DNA of 64,000 nucleotides from Mesorhizobium japonicum MAFF 303099 (GCF_000009625.1 NC_002678.2:2108001-2172000); one strand, 5' to 3'. Positions 1 to 9,005 are shown, counted from the stretch's first letter. The notes: generated from the sequence alone by a model not told the origin. Numbers and translations: made by a program.

Positions 1-2
1 GC

Positions 3-386
3 GTCATCGAAAACCGTGCCGCGACCATATTGCAGCCGGATCTCGGCCGCTCTGGCGGCATCCTCGAAACCAAAAAGATCGCGGCCATGGCCGAGGCCTA
101 TCACATCCAGGTCGCGCCGCATTGCTATTGCGGCCCGATCGTCGGCGCCGCCAACATCCAGCTGGCGGTGACGCTGCCCAACTTCCTCATCCTGGAATCG
201 CTGAAGCAGTGGGACGGCTTCCACGCCACGCTCTTGAAGAAGAAGATCGAATGGCAGGACGGCAACGTCATCCCGTCGAAGGAACCGGGGCTGGGCGTCG
301 AGCTCAACGAAGCGGTCTGCGATGCCCATCCCTACACCGGCAAGGATTTGCACCTGCAGATGATGCAGACCCCGTTGATGCCGTGA
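3..386 (+). CDS. Enolase-superfamily (mandelate racemase/muconate lactonizing type) dehydratase, C-terminal part
   Basis: The reading frame is open from the window edge, so only the last 127 residues are seen. They carry the end of an enolase-superfamily TIM barrel: an ILQPDLGRSGGI strand, then VAPHCYCGPI, where the His of the A-P-H motif is the usual catalytic position, then PNFLILE and the closing EPGLGVELNE tail. Members dehydrate or racemise acid sugars. The stop overlaps the GTG start of the next gene (GTGA), so the two are co-translated and probably act in one sugar-acid catabolic pathway. The substrate cannot be told from the fragment. Confidence 0.85.
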   Translation, partial: VIENRAATILQPDLGRSGGILETKKIAAMAEAYHIQVAPHCYCGPIVGAANIQLAVTLPNFLILESLKQWDGFHATLLKKKIEWQDGNVIPSKEPGLGVELNEAVCDAHPYTGKDLHLQMMQTPLMP

Positions 387-1300
387 GCGAGAGCTACGCC
401 TTCATCGGCCTCGGCCATCTCGGCGGCAACCTTGCCCCCAGCCTGATCCGCAACGGTTTTGCGATCACCGTCTTCGACCGCGACCCGGCTGCCGTCGAGC
501 GCCTCGTGACGCTCGGCGCCACGGCGGCGAACAGCCCGGCCGAGGCGGCGGCGCGAGCCGGCAATGCCATCACTTGCCTGCCCTCGCCGAAAATCAGCGA
601 AGCAGTGCTTGCCGGTCCCGGCGGCTTGCTCGAAGGTTTGCCGAAGGGCGGCACCTGGATCGAGATGTCGACCAATGGCCGCGACGAAATCATGCGCCTT
701 GCCGCCCTCGCCTCGGCCGAAGGCGTCGAGACACTGGAATGCCCGGTCACCGGCGGCGTGCATCTGGCGGCGGTAGGAAAGATCACCGCGCTGGTCGGCG
801 GCGATGCCGCGCTTTACGAACGCCATCGCGCGGCCATCGAGGCGATGTGCGCGCGCTCCTTCCTGATGGGGCCGATCGGCTCGGCCGCGGTGATCAAGGT
901 GATCACCAACATGCTCGCCTTCATCCATCTCGTCGCCGCCGGCGAGGCACTGATGCTGGCCAAGCAGGGCGGCCTTGACCTCGCCCAATCCTACCACGCC
1001 ATCGTTGCCTCCTCCGGCAACAGCTTCGTCCACGAGACCGAAAGCCAGTTGGTGCTCAACGGCTCCTACGACATCGGCTTCACCATGGACCTGGCGCTGA
1101 AGGACCTCGGTTTTGCGTTGGGCATGGGCAAGGATTTCGGCGTGCCGCTGGAGCTGGCATCCCGCGTCAATGCAATTTTTGAAAAGGGCAAGGCGGCCTA
1201 TGGCGGCGGCGCCTGGTCGACCCAGATCGTCAAATTGCTCGAGGATGCCGTCGGCACCGACCTGCGCGCACCCGGTTTTCCAGCCAGACTGGAAATCTGA
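383..1300 (+). CDS. NAD(P)-dependent oxidoreductase, 3-hydroxyisobutyrate dehydrogenase family
   Basis: 305 residues, the normal family length, starting at a GTG that overlaps the previous stop; a longer upstream reading has no homology. The N-terminus is a Rossmann fold with IGLGHLGGNL (residues 7-16) and an acidic end to strand 2 (VFDRD). The substrate-binding signature CPVTGGVHLAAVGK lies near residue 119 and the catalytic Lys sits in VIKVITNM near residue 171. Such enzymes oxidise beta-hydroxyacids or reduce tartronate semialdehyde. Coupling to an enolase-superfamily dehydratase suggests sugar-acid degradation; the exact substrate is inference. Confidence 0.9.
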   Translation: MSESYAFIGLGHLGGNLAPSLIRNGFAITVFDRDPAAVERLVTLGATAANSPAEAAARAGNAITCLPSPKISEAVLAGPGGLLEGLPKGGTWIEMSTNGRDEIMRLAALASAEGVETLECPVTGGVHLAAVGKITALVGGDAALYERHRAAIEAMCARSFLMGPIGSAAVIKVITNMLAFIHLVAAGEALMLAKQGGLDLAQSYHAIVASSGNSFVHETESQLVLNGSYDIGFTMDLALKDLGFALGMGKDFGVPLELASRVNAIFEKGKAAYGGGAWSTQIVKLLEDAVGTDLRAPGFPARLEI

Positions 1301-1393
1301 CCGGAGACCGGAAAACCAAGCAATTTCATTTGCTTGAATCGATAGCCGGATTCAGTTTCAAAAAGACTTGAATCAATCTGGCAACGCCTTGAT

Positions 1394-2332
1394 TCAATAT
1401 CTGAGCGTCAGCGCGCCAGGTAGGATCTCGAAGGTCGCCGGTATGCGCCCGGGCGACTCACCGTCTATGTCCACCAGCGCGCCGTTCTTTTCCACATCGT
1501 CGAGCGGTTCGACAACCACTTTCTTGCCGCGCAGGATGGTGATTGCCGGATGGTTGCGGTGCCGGCCGCCATAGAGCAGGCGGATGTCCCAGATCAGCTT
1601 CAGCTTACCTGCCGCGCGCAGGATGACGATGTCGAATTGCCCGTCGGTGAGCTCGGCATCCGGCGCGATCATCATGCCGCCGCCGAAGAACTTGCCGTTG
1701 GCCACCGCCACCAGCGCCATGCGCGCCTCGACCGGAGCGCCGTCGTCGACGGTGATCCGCACATGCTGGAAGCGGTAGCGGATGAACTCGACCACGGTGC
1801 GCCACAGGAACAGCGCCTTGGCCGACATCTTGCCCTTTCGCTTGTCGGCATTGACGGCGCGATCGGTGGCGCCCGACAGGCCGAGGCTGGCGATGTTGAT
1901 GAAGTGGCGGCTAGCCAGTGCGCCATGGTCGTCGATATAGCAGATGCGGCCGGCATCGACCTTGCGGCCCTCTGCCCCGGCGATCCGCTTCAAGGTCGCG
2001 TCCACGGCTTTCGGCAGGCCAAGACCGCGTGCGAAATCGATGCCTGTACCGCATGGCAGCAGGCCAAGCTCGGTCGTCCTACCGCTCTCCTCGAATGCCT
2101 GCAGCAGCCCGTCGGCCACTTCGCTGGCGGTGCCGTCGCCACCGGCGGCGATCACCAGGTCGAAGCCGGTGGCGGCGAGGTCGATGGCCAACCGTTCGGC
2201 GTCGCCCTCCGCCTGCGTCTCGCGCAGTTCGAAATCGCCGAAGTGCTTTTTCAGTGAGGCGGCGACTTCAGGCCAATGCCGCTTCAGCCGGCCGCCACCG
2301 GCTATCGGATTGAGAACCACCCCGACTTTCAA
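1394..2332 (-). CDS. Diacylglycerol kinase family lipid kinase
   Basis: 312 residues from a TTG at 2332, chosen because a GGGGAGGG ribosome-binding sequence lies 6 nt upstream and because VGVVLNPIAGGG, the conserved first strand, then begins at residue 3. The nucleotide-binding GGDGT is at residues 64-68 and PCGTGIDFARGLG at about 93-105 corresponds to the G-T-x-N-D-F-A-R motif, with Ile in place of the usual Asn. The C-terminal half is the beta-sandwich of the DagK/YegS fold. It probably phosphorylates a membrane lipid on the cytoplasmic face. Transcribed alone, convergent with the dehydrogenase gene. Confidence 0.88.
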   Translation of the reverse strand: MKVGVVLNPIAGGGRLKRHWPEVAASLKKHFGDFELRETQAEGDAERLAIDLAATGFDLVIAAGGDGTASEVADGLLQAFEESGRTTELGLLPCGTGIDFARGLGLPKAVDATLKRIAGAEGRKVDAGRICYIDDHGALASRHFINIASLGLSGATDRAVNADKRKGKMSAKALFLWRTVVEFIRYRFQHVRITVDDGAPVEARMALVAVANGKFFGGGMMIAPDAELTDGQFDIVILRAAGKLKLIWDIRLLYGGRHRNHPAITILRGKKVVVEPLDDVEKNGALVDIDGESPGRIPATFEILPGALTLRY

Positions 2333-2543
2333 TACGCACCCTCCCCGGCGCCGAGCATGAACGCTCGATCGTTTGCCGGCATTGAAGCCCGCGCCCGCCG
2401 GCGGAGCAAGGGGCGCCGTCGATTGCAACATCGAAAAGAGGGGCAGGCTGTCTAAGGCAGCGGGCACTGAAGTTCCTGGGCTCTCGCCAAACGGTCCCCG
2501 ATAATCCCGCTATCCACAGGCCCATGGCCATTCCCCAGGACAC

Positions 2544-2950
2544 TTACCCGGCGTACGTTAAACCCATCTCAGGCGGCCACTGATCGCCAAGCCGAAAGGC
2601 GAAAGTGAAAGGCGGATTTCCTGAGGCCCGTACGGCCCGAAGCGAGAACAGGCTTGCCTGTTTCGAGGGACGGTAGCCGAGACCTACGGGGCCGCGGAAA
2701 GCGTGCCAACGCCGACGGCGGACCGATGCTGCCATGAAGGACGGCAAAAACCTTCGATGGCACGCAGGGCAAAGCCCGCAAGGGCCAAGACCAGCGTGGT
2801 CTGGAACGGACACTGCCTTGGGGTGGTGGCTGGCAGGACCGTCAAAATCAAGGCCGGCATGGCGCGACGACTTTGCGGAAGTTGCTGCCGCGACCGTGTC
2901 CTGATCTGACAGGGAGGCGCTGGGAGAAATCCCAGCGCCGACTGTCGTTT
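2544..2950. other. Unassigned hairpin-rich stretch, candidate structured RNA
   Basis: This lies in a 713-base gap between divergently transcribed genes. Three overlapping minus-strand ORFs in different frames (70-93 codons) have no recognisable motif. The plus strand contains several GNRA-capped hairpins: GCC-GAAA-GGC near 2597, GCCC-GCAA-GGGC near 2777, and a 10-bp GGCGCTGGGA-GAAA-TCCCAGCGCC hairpin at 2915-2938; AACAGGC-TT-GCCTGTT near 2647 is also perfect. The core motifs of RNase P RNA, SRP RNA and tmRNA are not seen. It may be a small RNA ending at the 2915-2938 stem, or decayed coding sequence. Confidence 0.35.
2915..2938 (+). terminator. 10-bp GNRA-capped hairpin, possible terminator or RNA domain
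   Basis: A perfect 10-bp stem, GGCGCTGGGA pairing with TCCCAGCGCC, closed by a GAAA tetraloop, with a weak T-rich run (GTCGTTTTCC) a few bases downstream on the plus strand. It sits about 110 bp before the gene at 3046. Confidence 0.45.
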
Positions 2951-3045
2951 TCCTATCCCGCGCAATTTTTACGGTGTTTCCGGTTGGGGCTGCAACCGGC
3001 GGCGAAATCGGCTAACGTTCGACGGCAATTGGAGGGGGATACTTC

Positions 3046-3480
3046 ATGACGCTGATCCAGAAGCTTGCCGTTGCCTATGCTTTCCTGTTCTTCGCCGTCG
3101 TCGCCATCGGCTACATACCGGCGTTCAACGATGCCAACGGCAATCTGTTCGGCCTGTTCTCGCTGCAATGGTATGACGACCTGCTGCACGCCTTCTCCGG
3201 CGTCTGGGCGCTGGCCGCCGCCTTCATCTCGCATCGCCAGGCGGTGTTCTATTTCAAGCTGTTCGGATCGGTCTATCTGTTCGACGGCGTGCTCGGGCTG
3301 ATCACCGGCTCCGGCTGCCTCGATGCCGGCATCTTCATCAACGGTTTCCGCTCCCTCAACGACATCGAGTTCCCCACCCGCTTCTTCGCCAACCTGCCGC
3401 ATCTCGTTATCGGCGGCTTCGCCGTCTATGTCGGCTTCTGGCTGTCGAAGCGCATACACGACCACTTCGCCACGGCCTGA
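3046..3480 (+). CDS. Small multi-pass membrane protein (DUF4383-like)
   Basis: 144 residues with about four hydrophobic helices: residues 5-25, 48-66, 70-90 and 117-134. A GGAGGGGG ribosome-binding sequence precedes the ATG. The QWYDDLLHAFSGVWAL and LPHLVIGGFAVYVGF segments put His and Trp at helix ends and resemble the DUF4383 family of uncharacterised membrane proteins. The next gene starts 6 bp downstream, so this is the first gene of a probable three-gene operon (3046-5631). Function unknown. Confidence 0.75.
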   Translation: MTLIQKLAVAYAFLFFAVVAIGYIPAFNDANGNLFGLFSLQWYDDLLHAFSGVWALAAAFISHRQAVFYFKLFGSVYLFDGVLGLITGSGCLDAGIFINGFRSLNDIEFPTRFFANLPHLVIGGFAVYVGFWLSKRIHDHFATA

Positions 3481-3486
3481 CCGGCC

Positions 3487-4617
3487 ATGTTGCTGTTCCG
3501 CTGGCTGAAGCGCATTATCAAGACGATCGTCTGGCTGATCGTCATCATCATCCTCATCCCGATCGTCGGGCTGAGCTACGGTTTTCTGACGACGCAGTCG
3601 CTCGACAAGACGCCGCTGCCCGGCATTGCCGATGGCGCGCCGCCCAAGGCGTTGGCCGACAAGGTCCGTGCCGAAATCCCTGGCTACCAAAGGCCGGAGG
3701 AATCGACCTTCCTCACCTATCCCGAATGGGCGATCGTCTACGCCGCGCGCGAATATGCCGGCTTCGTCGCCAAGGACCAGCCGAGCGGGTTTCCCTATTG
3801 GTCCTATGTCGGCCGCTTCTGGCAGGACTACGCCACCGTGATCCGCGCCAGTTCCCCCTACAAGTTCAACTATGCCAACCACCAGATGCTGGTCATCATC
3901 GGCACCAGCCACTCGATCGAGCACATATTGCAATGGGCCTATGAGAACACGGTCGGCCGCGTCACCGAGGCGACATCGGCCAAACGCACCGCCGCCGACA
4001 TCTACCAGGCCAAGGTGGCGGCGGACTACGCCGCCTTCCTCGACCAGGTGCCGTGGTACCAGTTCGCCTATGCCGAAAAGCGCGCCGGCCTGTTTGCCGT
4101 GCAGCCGGCGCCGGGCGACAGCTCCGTCCGCACCAGCGAACGCAAGCTCGCCTTCGGCCTCGCCGACACCATCAAGCAGGGCTATGCCGACCTGATCAAA
4201 AAGGCGCTCGCCGCCACCTCCGACCCGGCCTTCCTCGATGTCCATGTCTGGGCCAAGGGCCCGGTCGGCGAAGCCACCCGCAACGAGCCCGACACCTTGC
4301 TGGAGCGCGACCTGGGTCCTGACGGCACCATCTTCGTCACCAAGCGCTATCAGGTCTTCACCGACATGATCCCGCGGCTGATCGACAAGGGCGTCTCCTT
4401 CGTCGAGATCGGCGGCAATGACGAGATCATGGTCACCATGCTGTCGACCGACTCGATCGCCGTCCCCGAAGGCATGCGCATCCTCTTCAGCTATCCGCTG
4501 CCGGCCGATCCTTCGACGCGCCGCACCGGCATGGTCGTGGCCGTACGCAAGCTGCATCTCGTGCTGCCGGCTCTGATCAAGTCAGGCGCCAGGCTCGAAC
4601 ACGTCTATGACTATTGA
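3487..4617 (+). CDS. Conserved membrane-anchored protein of unknown function
   Basis: 376 residues. One strongly hydrophobic helix (about residues 9-34) follows a short basic stretch, giving an N-in anchor with a large periplasmic domain. The body has many aromatic residues (YPEWAIVYAAREYAGF, FPYWSYVGRFWQDY) and a His-rich segment near ANHQMLVIIGTSHSIEHI that could bind metal or haem; this last point is inference. No enzyme family is recognised. It lies 6 bp after the upstream membrane protein and 15 bp before the downstream hydrolase, so all three are probably co-expressed at the inner membrane. Confidence 0.75.
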   Translation: MLLFRWLKRIIKTIVWLIVIIILIPIVGLSYGFLTTQSLDKTPLPGIADGAPPKALADKVRAEIPGYQRPEESTFLTYPEWAIVYAAREYAGFVAKDQPSGFPYWSYVGRFWQDYATVIRASSPYKFNYANHQMLVIIGTSHSIEHILQWAYENTVGRVTEATSAKRTAADIYQAKVAADYAAFLDQVPWYQFAYAEKRAGLFAVQPAPGDSSVRTSERKLAFGLADTIKQGYADLIKKALAATSDPAFLDVHVWAKGPVGEATRNEPDTLLERDLGPDGTIFVTKRYQVFTDMIPRLIDKGVSFVEIGGNDEIMVTMLSTDSIAVPEGMRILFSYPLPADPSTRRTGMVVAVRKLHLVLPALIKSGARLEHVYDY

Positions 4618-4632
4618 GACGATGGCCTGGAA

Positions 4633-5631
4633 ATGCGTCGGTTGATCCGCATCGTCGGCTGGCTCGCGGTCACGCTGGTCGTGCTCATTGTGGTCGTGCT
4701 TGCTGGCTTTCGCGGCGCGGCGGCGCTGCGAGAGAACCGGTCGCCCGAGGAGGCAGCCCCGGCGGGAGCGCTGTTTGCCACAGTGGATGGCCTGAAGATA
4801 CACTATCAGGTCTGGGGACCCCTGGACGGACCGCCGCTGCTCCTGTTCCACGGCACCGCCTCCTGGGCCGAGACATACCGCGATATCGCCGCGCCGTTGG
4901 GAGAACAGGGCTTTCGCGTCATAGCGCCCGACATGCCTCCCTTTGGCTATTCGCAAAGACCGGCCGACCAGGATTATTCGCGCGCCGCCCACGCAAAACG
5001 CGTCCTCGGTTTCGCCGACGCTCTCGGCCTGCGCCATTTCAGCGTCGGTGTCCACTCCTATGGCGGCGGCGGCGTGATCGAAGCCGCCTTCTCGGCCCCG
5101 GCTCGCATCGACTCGCTGATCCTGCTCGATGTCGCCATTGGCCTCGGCCAGACCGAGGCACCGGCCTTGCCGTTGGCATCCCTGCTCGACAGGGACTGGC
5201 CGCGCCAGTTGCTGACCGCGTCGACCTTCACCAATCCGCTGATGACCGGCCCTGGCCTGCGCAAATTCGTTGAAAACGACGATCTCGTCACGGCGGAGCG
5301 CATTGCGATCTACACGCGCCCTTTGAACGTCAAGGGCACCACCAATGCCGTTGGCCATTGGCTGGTCAGCGGGCTCTACCATGACGAGCGCAAATCGCTT
5401 GCCGCCGACAAGGCGAATTACCGCGCCTTCACGCCGCCCGTTCTCGTCATCTGGGGACGAGACGATTCAACCACGCCCCTCGCGCAGGGCGAAGAGATCG
5501 CCTCGCTGTTTGCGCATGCCGAGCTGGCCGTTCTCGATGGCGTCAACCACATCCCTCAGGTCGAGCGCCCGCACGATGTGGTGCGGCTGATCGGCAATTT
5601 CCTCAAACGGACCTTGCCGGCCGCTCGATAA
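4633..5631 (+). CDS. Membrane-anchored alpha/beta-fold hydrolase
   Basis: 332 residues with an N-terminal hydrophobic anchor (residues 8-30), so the catalytic domain is probably periplasmic. Alpha/beta-hydrolase landmarks are present: LLLFHGTAS (oxyanion hole) near residue 75, the nucleophile elbow VHSYGGG near residue 141 (Ser nucleophile, Val where Gly usually stands), the acid in VIWGRDDSTTP and the His in GVNHIPQ near residue 305. It follows the anchored protein closely and is the last gene of the operon. Substrate unknown. Confidence 0.85.
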   Translation: MRRLIRIVGWLAVTLVVLIVVVLAGFRGAAALRENRSPEEAAPAGALFATVDGLKIHYQVWGPLDGPPLLLFHGTASWAETYRDIAAPLGEQGFRVIAPDMPPFGYSQRPADQDYSRAAHAKRVLGFADALGLRHFSVGVHSYGGGGVIEAAFSAPARIDSLILLDVAIGLGQTEAPALPLASLLDRDWPRQLLTASTFTNPLMTGPGLRKFVENDDLVTAERIAIYTRPLNVKGTTNAVGHWLVSGLYHDERKSLAADKANYRAFTPPVLVIWGRDDSTTPLAQGEEIASLFAHAELAVLDGVNHIPQVERPHDVVRLIGNFLKRTLPAAR

Positions 5632-5764
5632 GCGCGCGCCGCCATGCTCATTCCACAATCGCGGCCAAATCCCGCCTTGTTCGCGCGCGATGGAATGGTG
5701 CATGTTGCCTGACGGGCGACATACCTGAATGCGCTGCCGGGGGGCATCTCGAAGGGACAAGACC

Positions 5765-6286
5765 GTGATCAAGACCGCCCTTGTCGCCATGACCATTGTC
5801 GGCTGCGACTGTGACGCAAAGCTGTGCGAATATATCGGCGAGACGCCGGCCAAGTGGTCGACTATCGCCGAGTGCGAAGCCGCGATGAAGACCCAGATCC
5901 TGCACCAGCGCAATTTCGACTATCCGCTGGTGTCCGGCATCTGCCGCACCAAGGGTTCGTCGTCCTCCTCGCAACTGGCCGCCACCGCATCCCGCCCCGA
6001 ACTGAAGCCCGCCAGCAGGGTCGTGCGGACGCAAAGCCCGTTGCCGCCGGAACTGAGCCATCGGCCGAGCGTGCCGGTCGGCTCGCCGACGACGACCGTC
6101 GACGCGGACGCCGCCCGGCCCGTCGCCTACGAACAGGTGGTCGATGGCGGAACCGGCGTGCTCTATCGCACGAAGAACGGCTACGCCGTGGTCAAGACCG
6201 ACCTTGGCCGCGCGGCTTCCGCGACCGCCGATGCGGCAAAACGTTCGGTGAACTGGCTGGCCGGCCTGGTGCCGACGGGGCTGTAG
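5765..6286 (+). CDS. Small Cys-rich exported or lipoprotein-like protein, unknown function
   Basis: 173 residues from a GTG preceded by GAAGGGAC. The N-terminus is a short hydrophobic stretch ending in a lipobox-like IVGC, then CDAKLCEYIGETP, ECEAAM and DYPLVSGIC: a spaced-Cys pattern (C..C..C-Y-I ... C ... N-Y-P ... C) that I recall from small rhizobial proteins of unknown function. The middle is Ser/Thr/Pro rich and the C-terminus has a short basic amphipathic stretch. Signal processing is uncertain because the hydrophobic segment is short. Monocistronic. Confidence 0.65.
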   Translation: MIKTALVAMTIVGCDCDAKLCEYIGETPAKWSTIAECEAAMKTQILHQRNFDYPLVSGICRTKGSSSSSQLAATASRPELKPASRVVRTQSPLPPELSHRPSVPVGSPTTTVDADAARPVAYEQVVDGGTGVLYRTKNGYAVVKTDLGRAASATADAAKRSVNWLAGLVPTGL

Positions 6287-6368
6287 TCCGCTAGCGTCTC
6301 GGCTCACGACCTGCTGCGGACGTATGACACACGATCGAAGGCCTGCCGGCGGGTTCTATCCAACGGTG

Positions 6369-6608
6369 TCAGTCGCCCAGTCTCCGTTTGGTCAATTCGA
6401 CTTGATAGGCGCTTCGCGGATGCCGTCTCAGTCGCCATATCTTGAGGGATATGACAAGCGCCAAATATCCAAATAGCGCAAACAGACCCCAAAAGATTCC
6501 AATTCCGATTCCGTTGATTAAGATAAAAATAACCACAAACCCAACTGCAACCACGACATAATATAAGGCCGAGGCCCAGAGATATTTCTCCATTTGAGAG
6601 CTATTCAC
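6369..6608 (-). CDS. Small two-helix membrane protein, unknown function
   Basis: 79 residues from a GTG at 6608, or 74 from the ATG at 6593. Two hydrophobic helices (about 12-34 and 36-54) are followed by a basic, Arg-rich tail (WRLRRHPRSAY), as in small inner-membrane proteins with a cytoplasmic C-terminus. Its base composition is clearly more AT-rich than its neighbours, which suggests recent acquisition or weak translation. No family recognised. Confidence 0.5.
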   Translation of the reverse strand: MNSSQMEKYLWASALYYVVVAVGFVVIFILINGIGIGIFWGLFALFGYLALVISLKIWRLRRHPRSAYQVELTKRRLGD

Positions 6609-6743
6609 CTATCTCTGATTCCCGTTTGGTCATTCGATTCATAGCGCACCAATGCTGTGCAATTCGTTCTCGAGAATATGCCAATAGACGAGGCGCCTTT
6701 CGACCCACAGCCGAAATCCAAACTGAGACACTGCCCCAGCCCC

Positions 6744-7367
6744 CTACATCTTGACCTTCAGGCTCTCCCAAAACTTGTCGATCAGCGGCTGTTCGGTGGC
6801 CAGGTCCTCGCTGCCGACGCGCGTGACGAACAACAGCCCCTGATCGGAGAGGCCGTAGCCGACGATCTCGAAATACGCGGTGTCGGTGCGCGTCTTCACC
6901 TCGGCGCGGATGCCGGTCAGCTCCTTACCGTCGGCGAGCTTGCGCGTCGTCGGCTGCTGCGTCAGTTCGGCGCCGGCCTGCACCGATTCCCTGGTCATCT
7001 CCTGCAGCATCAGCTGGTTGAGCGACACCGGGTTCATCTTGCCATATTCCTGCACCACGACAATCGTGCCGAGCGCCGAAGCCATCAGATATTGCGTGAT
7101 GTTCTCGCCGAGATCGGTCTTGGTCACCGAAATGCCGCTCGGATGGACGAAGGAGAAACTGTCGCCGGAAAAGGTGGCGAAGTCGTTGCGCTCGAGCGTC
7201 ACCTTGCTCTGCTTGCCGCCGGGCAGCGTAATGGTCGTGCTCTCACCGGGATCGATATCGACCGCCACGCCGTCGATGGTCAGCTTGAAGGCCTTGAGAT
7301 CCTCGGCTCCGGCCGGTCCAGCGCACAGCGCGATGAGAGTGAGGGCTGCCGCTGACACCATGCGCAT
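6744..7367 (-). CDS. Secreted protein of unknown function
   Basis: 207 residues with a clear Sec signal peptide (hydrophobic residues 4-16, A-G-A cleavage site before EDLKAFKL). The mature part is a beta-rich domain without recognised catalytic motifs. The gene begins 15 bp downstream of the Tat-type FAD oxidoreductase, so both are probably made from one mRNA and meet in the periplasm. A supporting or substrate-related role to that oxidoreductase is inference only. Confidence 0.7.
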   Translation of the reverse strand: MRMVSAAALTLIALCAGPAGAEDLKAFKLTIDGVAVDIDPGESTTITLPGGKQSKVTLERNDFATFSGDSFSFVHPSGISVTKTDLGENITQYLMASALGTIVVVQEYGKMNPVSLNQLMLQEMTRESVQAGAELTQQPTTRKLADGKELTGIRAEVKTRTDTAYFEIVGYGLSDQGLLFVTRVGSEDLATEQPLIDKFWESLKVKM

Positions 7368-7382
7368 CGACTATTCTCCTGC

Positions 7383-9005
7383 TTATGCAACCCCGCTCAG
7401 CGCCTTGATGCCACGGTAGAAGGTCGAGGAAAACAGTTCCGTAGGGTCATAGTGCCGTTTCGCCGCCAGGAAGGCCGGCAGTTCGGGATAGGAGGCCTGC
7501 AACTCCTTGGCCGTGTAGTGCAGCTGGTAGGGCAGGAAGAAGCGCCCGCCATGCTTGATCGTCACGTCGATCAGCGCCCGCGTCAGCGCCCGCATCTTCG
7601 CGTTGCCGTCTGCATCGGTCGGCTGGTTGATGTAGAGCACCAGCGAATAGGCCGGCTCCGGCGCGTAGGTCAGCGCCACATCCTCCTTGTGGACGATGCG
7701 CACCGAGGCGTTGAGCACCGGCAGGGATTGATTGCGCAGGATCTCGCGCGCTTCGGTGATGAACTCGACATAGGCCGCACGTGGAATGAAATATTCGTGC
7801 AGGATGTCGGTCTCGTCGTTCAGATCGTTGAACAGATACGGCACCGAATCGTGCATCGGGTTGTTGCGGGTGACGAGGCAGGCCTCGCCCTGCGCCATGG
7901 CTGCCGTGCGCGCCACCGTGCAGTTCTCGAATTTCGGTTCCAGCGTCTTTTCGGTGAACCACTTCAGCTCCTGGAACACGCTGCCCCATTTCGCCAGATT
8001 GATGATCACCCGCTTCAGCCCGACTGAGCCGGGTTCGCCGATATCGGGCTGGTCGGCGGGCGGCTCTTCGGCCACCTTGTCGTAGCGATAGACGATCATG
8101 TCCTCGAGGAAATTACCCGGCGCCGTCGACAGATGGCCGTAGAACAGGCCGATATCCTTGTTCGGCTCCAGCACCTCGGCGAAGAACTTCGGGAAATCGT
8201 CCGATTTGATGATTTCGCGCGAGGTGCGGTAGACGGCGTTGTCGACGATGTCGAGTGTCGCCTCCAGCACCACGCCGAACAGGCCGTAGCCGCCGACGAC
8301 GTGGCGGAACAGCTCGCTGTTCTCCGTGGCCGAGCAGGTCGTCACCGACCCGTCGGCAAGCATCACCCGCATCGAGCGGATCGAGCCGGCCACCGAACCC
8401 GCCTGGTGGTCCATGCCATGTGCATTGACCGACAGCGAGCCGCCGACGGAGAAGATATCGGTCGATTGCATCGCCTTCACCGCGAAGCGCGGATGCAGCA
8501 GGTTCTGGATGTCGTGCCAGCGCGCGCCGGGCTGCAGCGTCATGGTCTTGGCCGCGGCATCCACAGTGACCTTGTTGAATTTCTTGAGATCGAGCACCAG
8601 CGCATTGTCGTCGAAGGCATGCCCGCCCATCGAATGGCGGATGGCCGCCAGCGACACTTTCAGCCCGTTGGCGCGGGCAAAGGCCAACGCCTTGGCGATA
8701 TGGTGCTCCTCGCTGACCTCGACCACGCCATAGACCGGCGTCCGCGACAGGCCGCTGGCGTCGTTGATGTCGCCGCCCTTGGCCGACCAGGGCAGCGAGG
8801 GGTCAAAGGCTGGCGGACTGGCAATCGGTTTCAGCGGCAGGGCAATGCCATCGATGTCGGCGATGCGCCCGGCATTCTTCGGCCCTGAAGGCCCGCGCGC
8901 CAGCCGCGCCATGGTGGTTCCGCCCCACAGCACCGCGCCGCCGACGACAGCCGCGCCGAGCACCAGCCGGCGCGACAGGCGAAACCCCTTCTGTTCGTCA
9001 GCCAT
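7383..9005 (-). CDS. Tat-exported FAD-linked oxidoreductase (PCMH-type)
   Basis: 540 residues. The N-terminus has a twin-arginine-like signal (RLSRRLVLGAAVVGGAVLW). Residues about 80-260 form the FAD-binding PCMH fold: VYGVVEVSEEHHIAKALAFA, then IRHSMGGHAF, LDLKKFNKV, QPGARWHDI and SVGGSLSVNAHGMDH. The C-terminal half resembles the sugar/alditol oxidase cap, with QLHYTAKELQ near the end. Likely role: oxidation of a sugar, lactone or alcohol with covalent or tight FAD in the periplasm. Substrate not known. First gene of a two-gene operon with 6744-7367. Confidence 0.85.
   Translation of the reverse strand: MADEQKGFRLSRRLVLGAAVVGGAVLWGGTTMARLARGPSGPKNAGRIADIDGIALPLKPIASPPAFDPSLPWSAKGGDINDASGLSRTPVYGVVEVSEEHHIAKALAFARANGLKVSLAAIRHSMGGHAFDDNALVLDLKKFNKVTVDAAAKTMTLQPGARWHDIQNLLHPRFAVKAMQSTDIFSVGGSLSVNAHGMDHQAGSVAGSIRSMRVMLADGSVTTCSATENSELFRHVVGGYGLFGVVLEATLDIVDNAVYRTSREIIKSDDFPKFFAEVLEPNKDIGLFYGHLSTAPGNFLEDMIVYRYDKVAEEPPADQPDIGEPGSVGLKRVIINLAKWGSVFQELKWFTEKTLEPKFENCTVARTAAMAQGEACLVTRNNPMHDSVPYLFNDLNDETDILHEYFIPRAAYVEFITEAREILRNQSLPVLNASVRIVHKEDVALTYAPEPAYSLVLYINQPTDADGNAKMRALTRALIDVTIKHGGRFFLPYQLHYTAKELQASYPELPAFLAAKRHYDPTELFSSTFYRGIKALSGVA

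Noticed and set aside
2570..2720. Possible cobalamin riboswitch (CCACTG...GAAAGGC and AGCCGAGACC)
   Set aside because: The pieces resemble B12-box elements but the spacing is wrong, the GCAACTGT-type core is missing and no cobalamin gene follows.
2544..2950. RNase P RNA, SRP RNA or tmRNA
   Set aside because: None of the diagnostic core sequences (for example GAGGAAAGTCC, or GGAAGGAAGCAGCC) is present.
2953..4557. 534-codon minus-strand ORF opposite two membrane protein genes
   Set aside because: Asp/Glu/Gln/Arg/Val-rich shadow sequence; the plus-strand frames have ribosome-binding sites and membrane helices.
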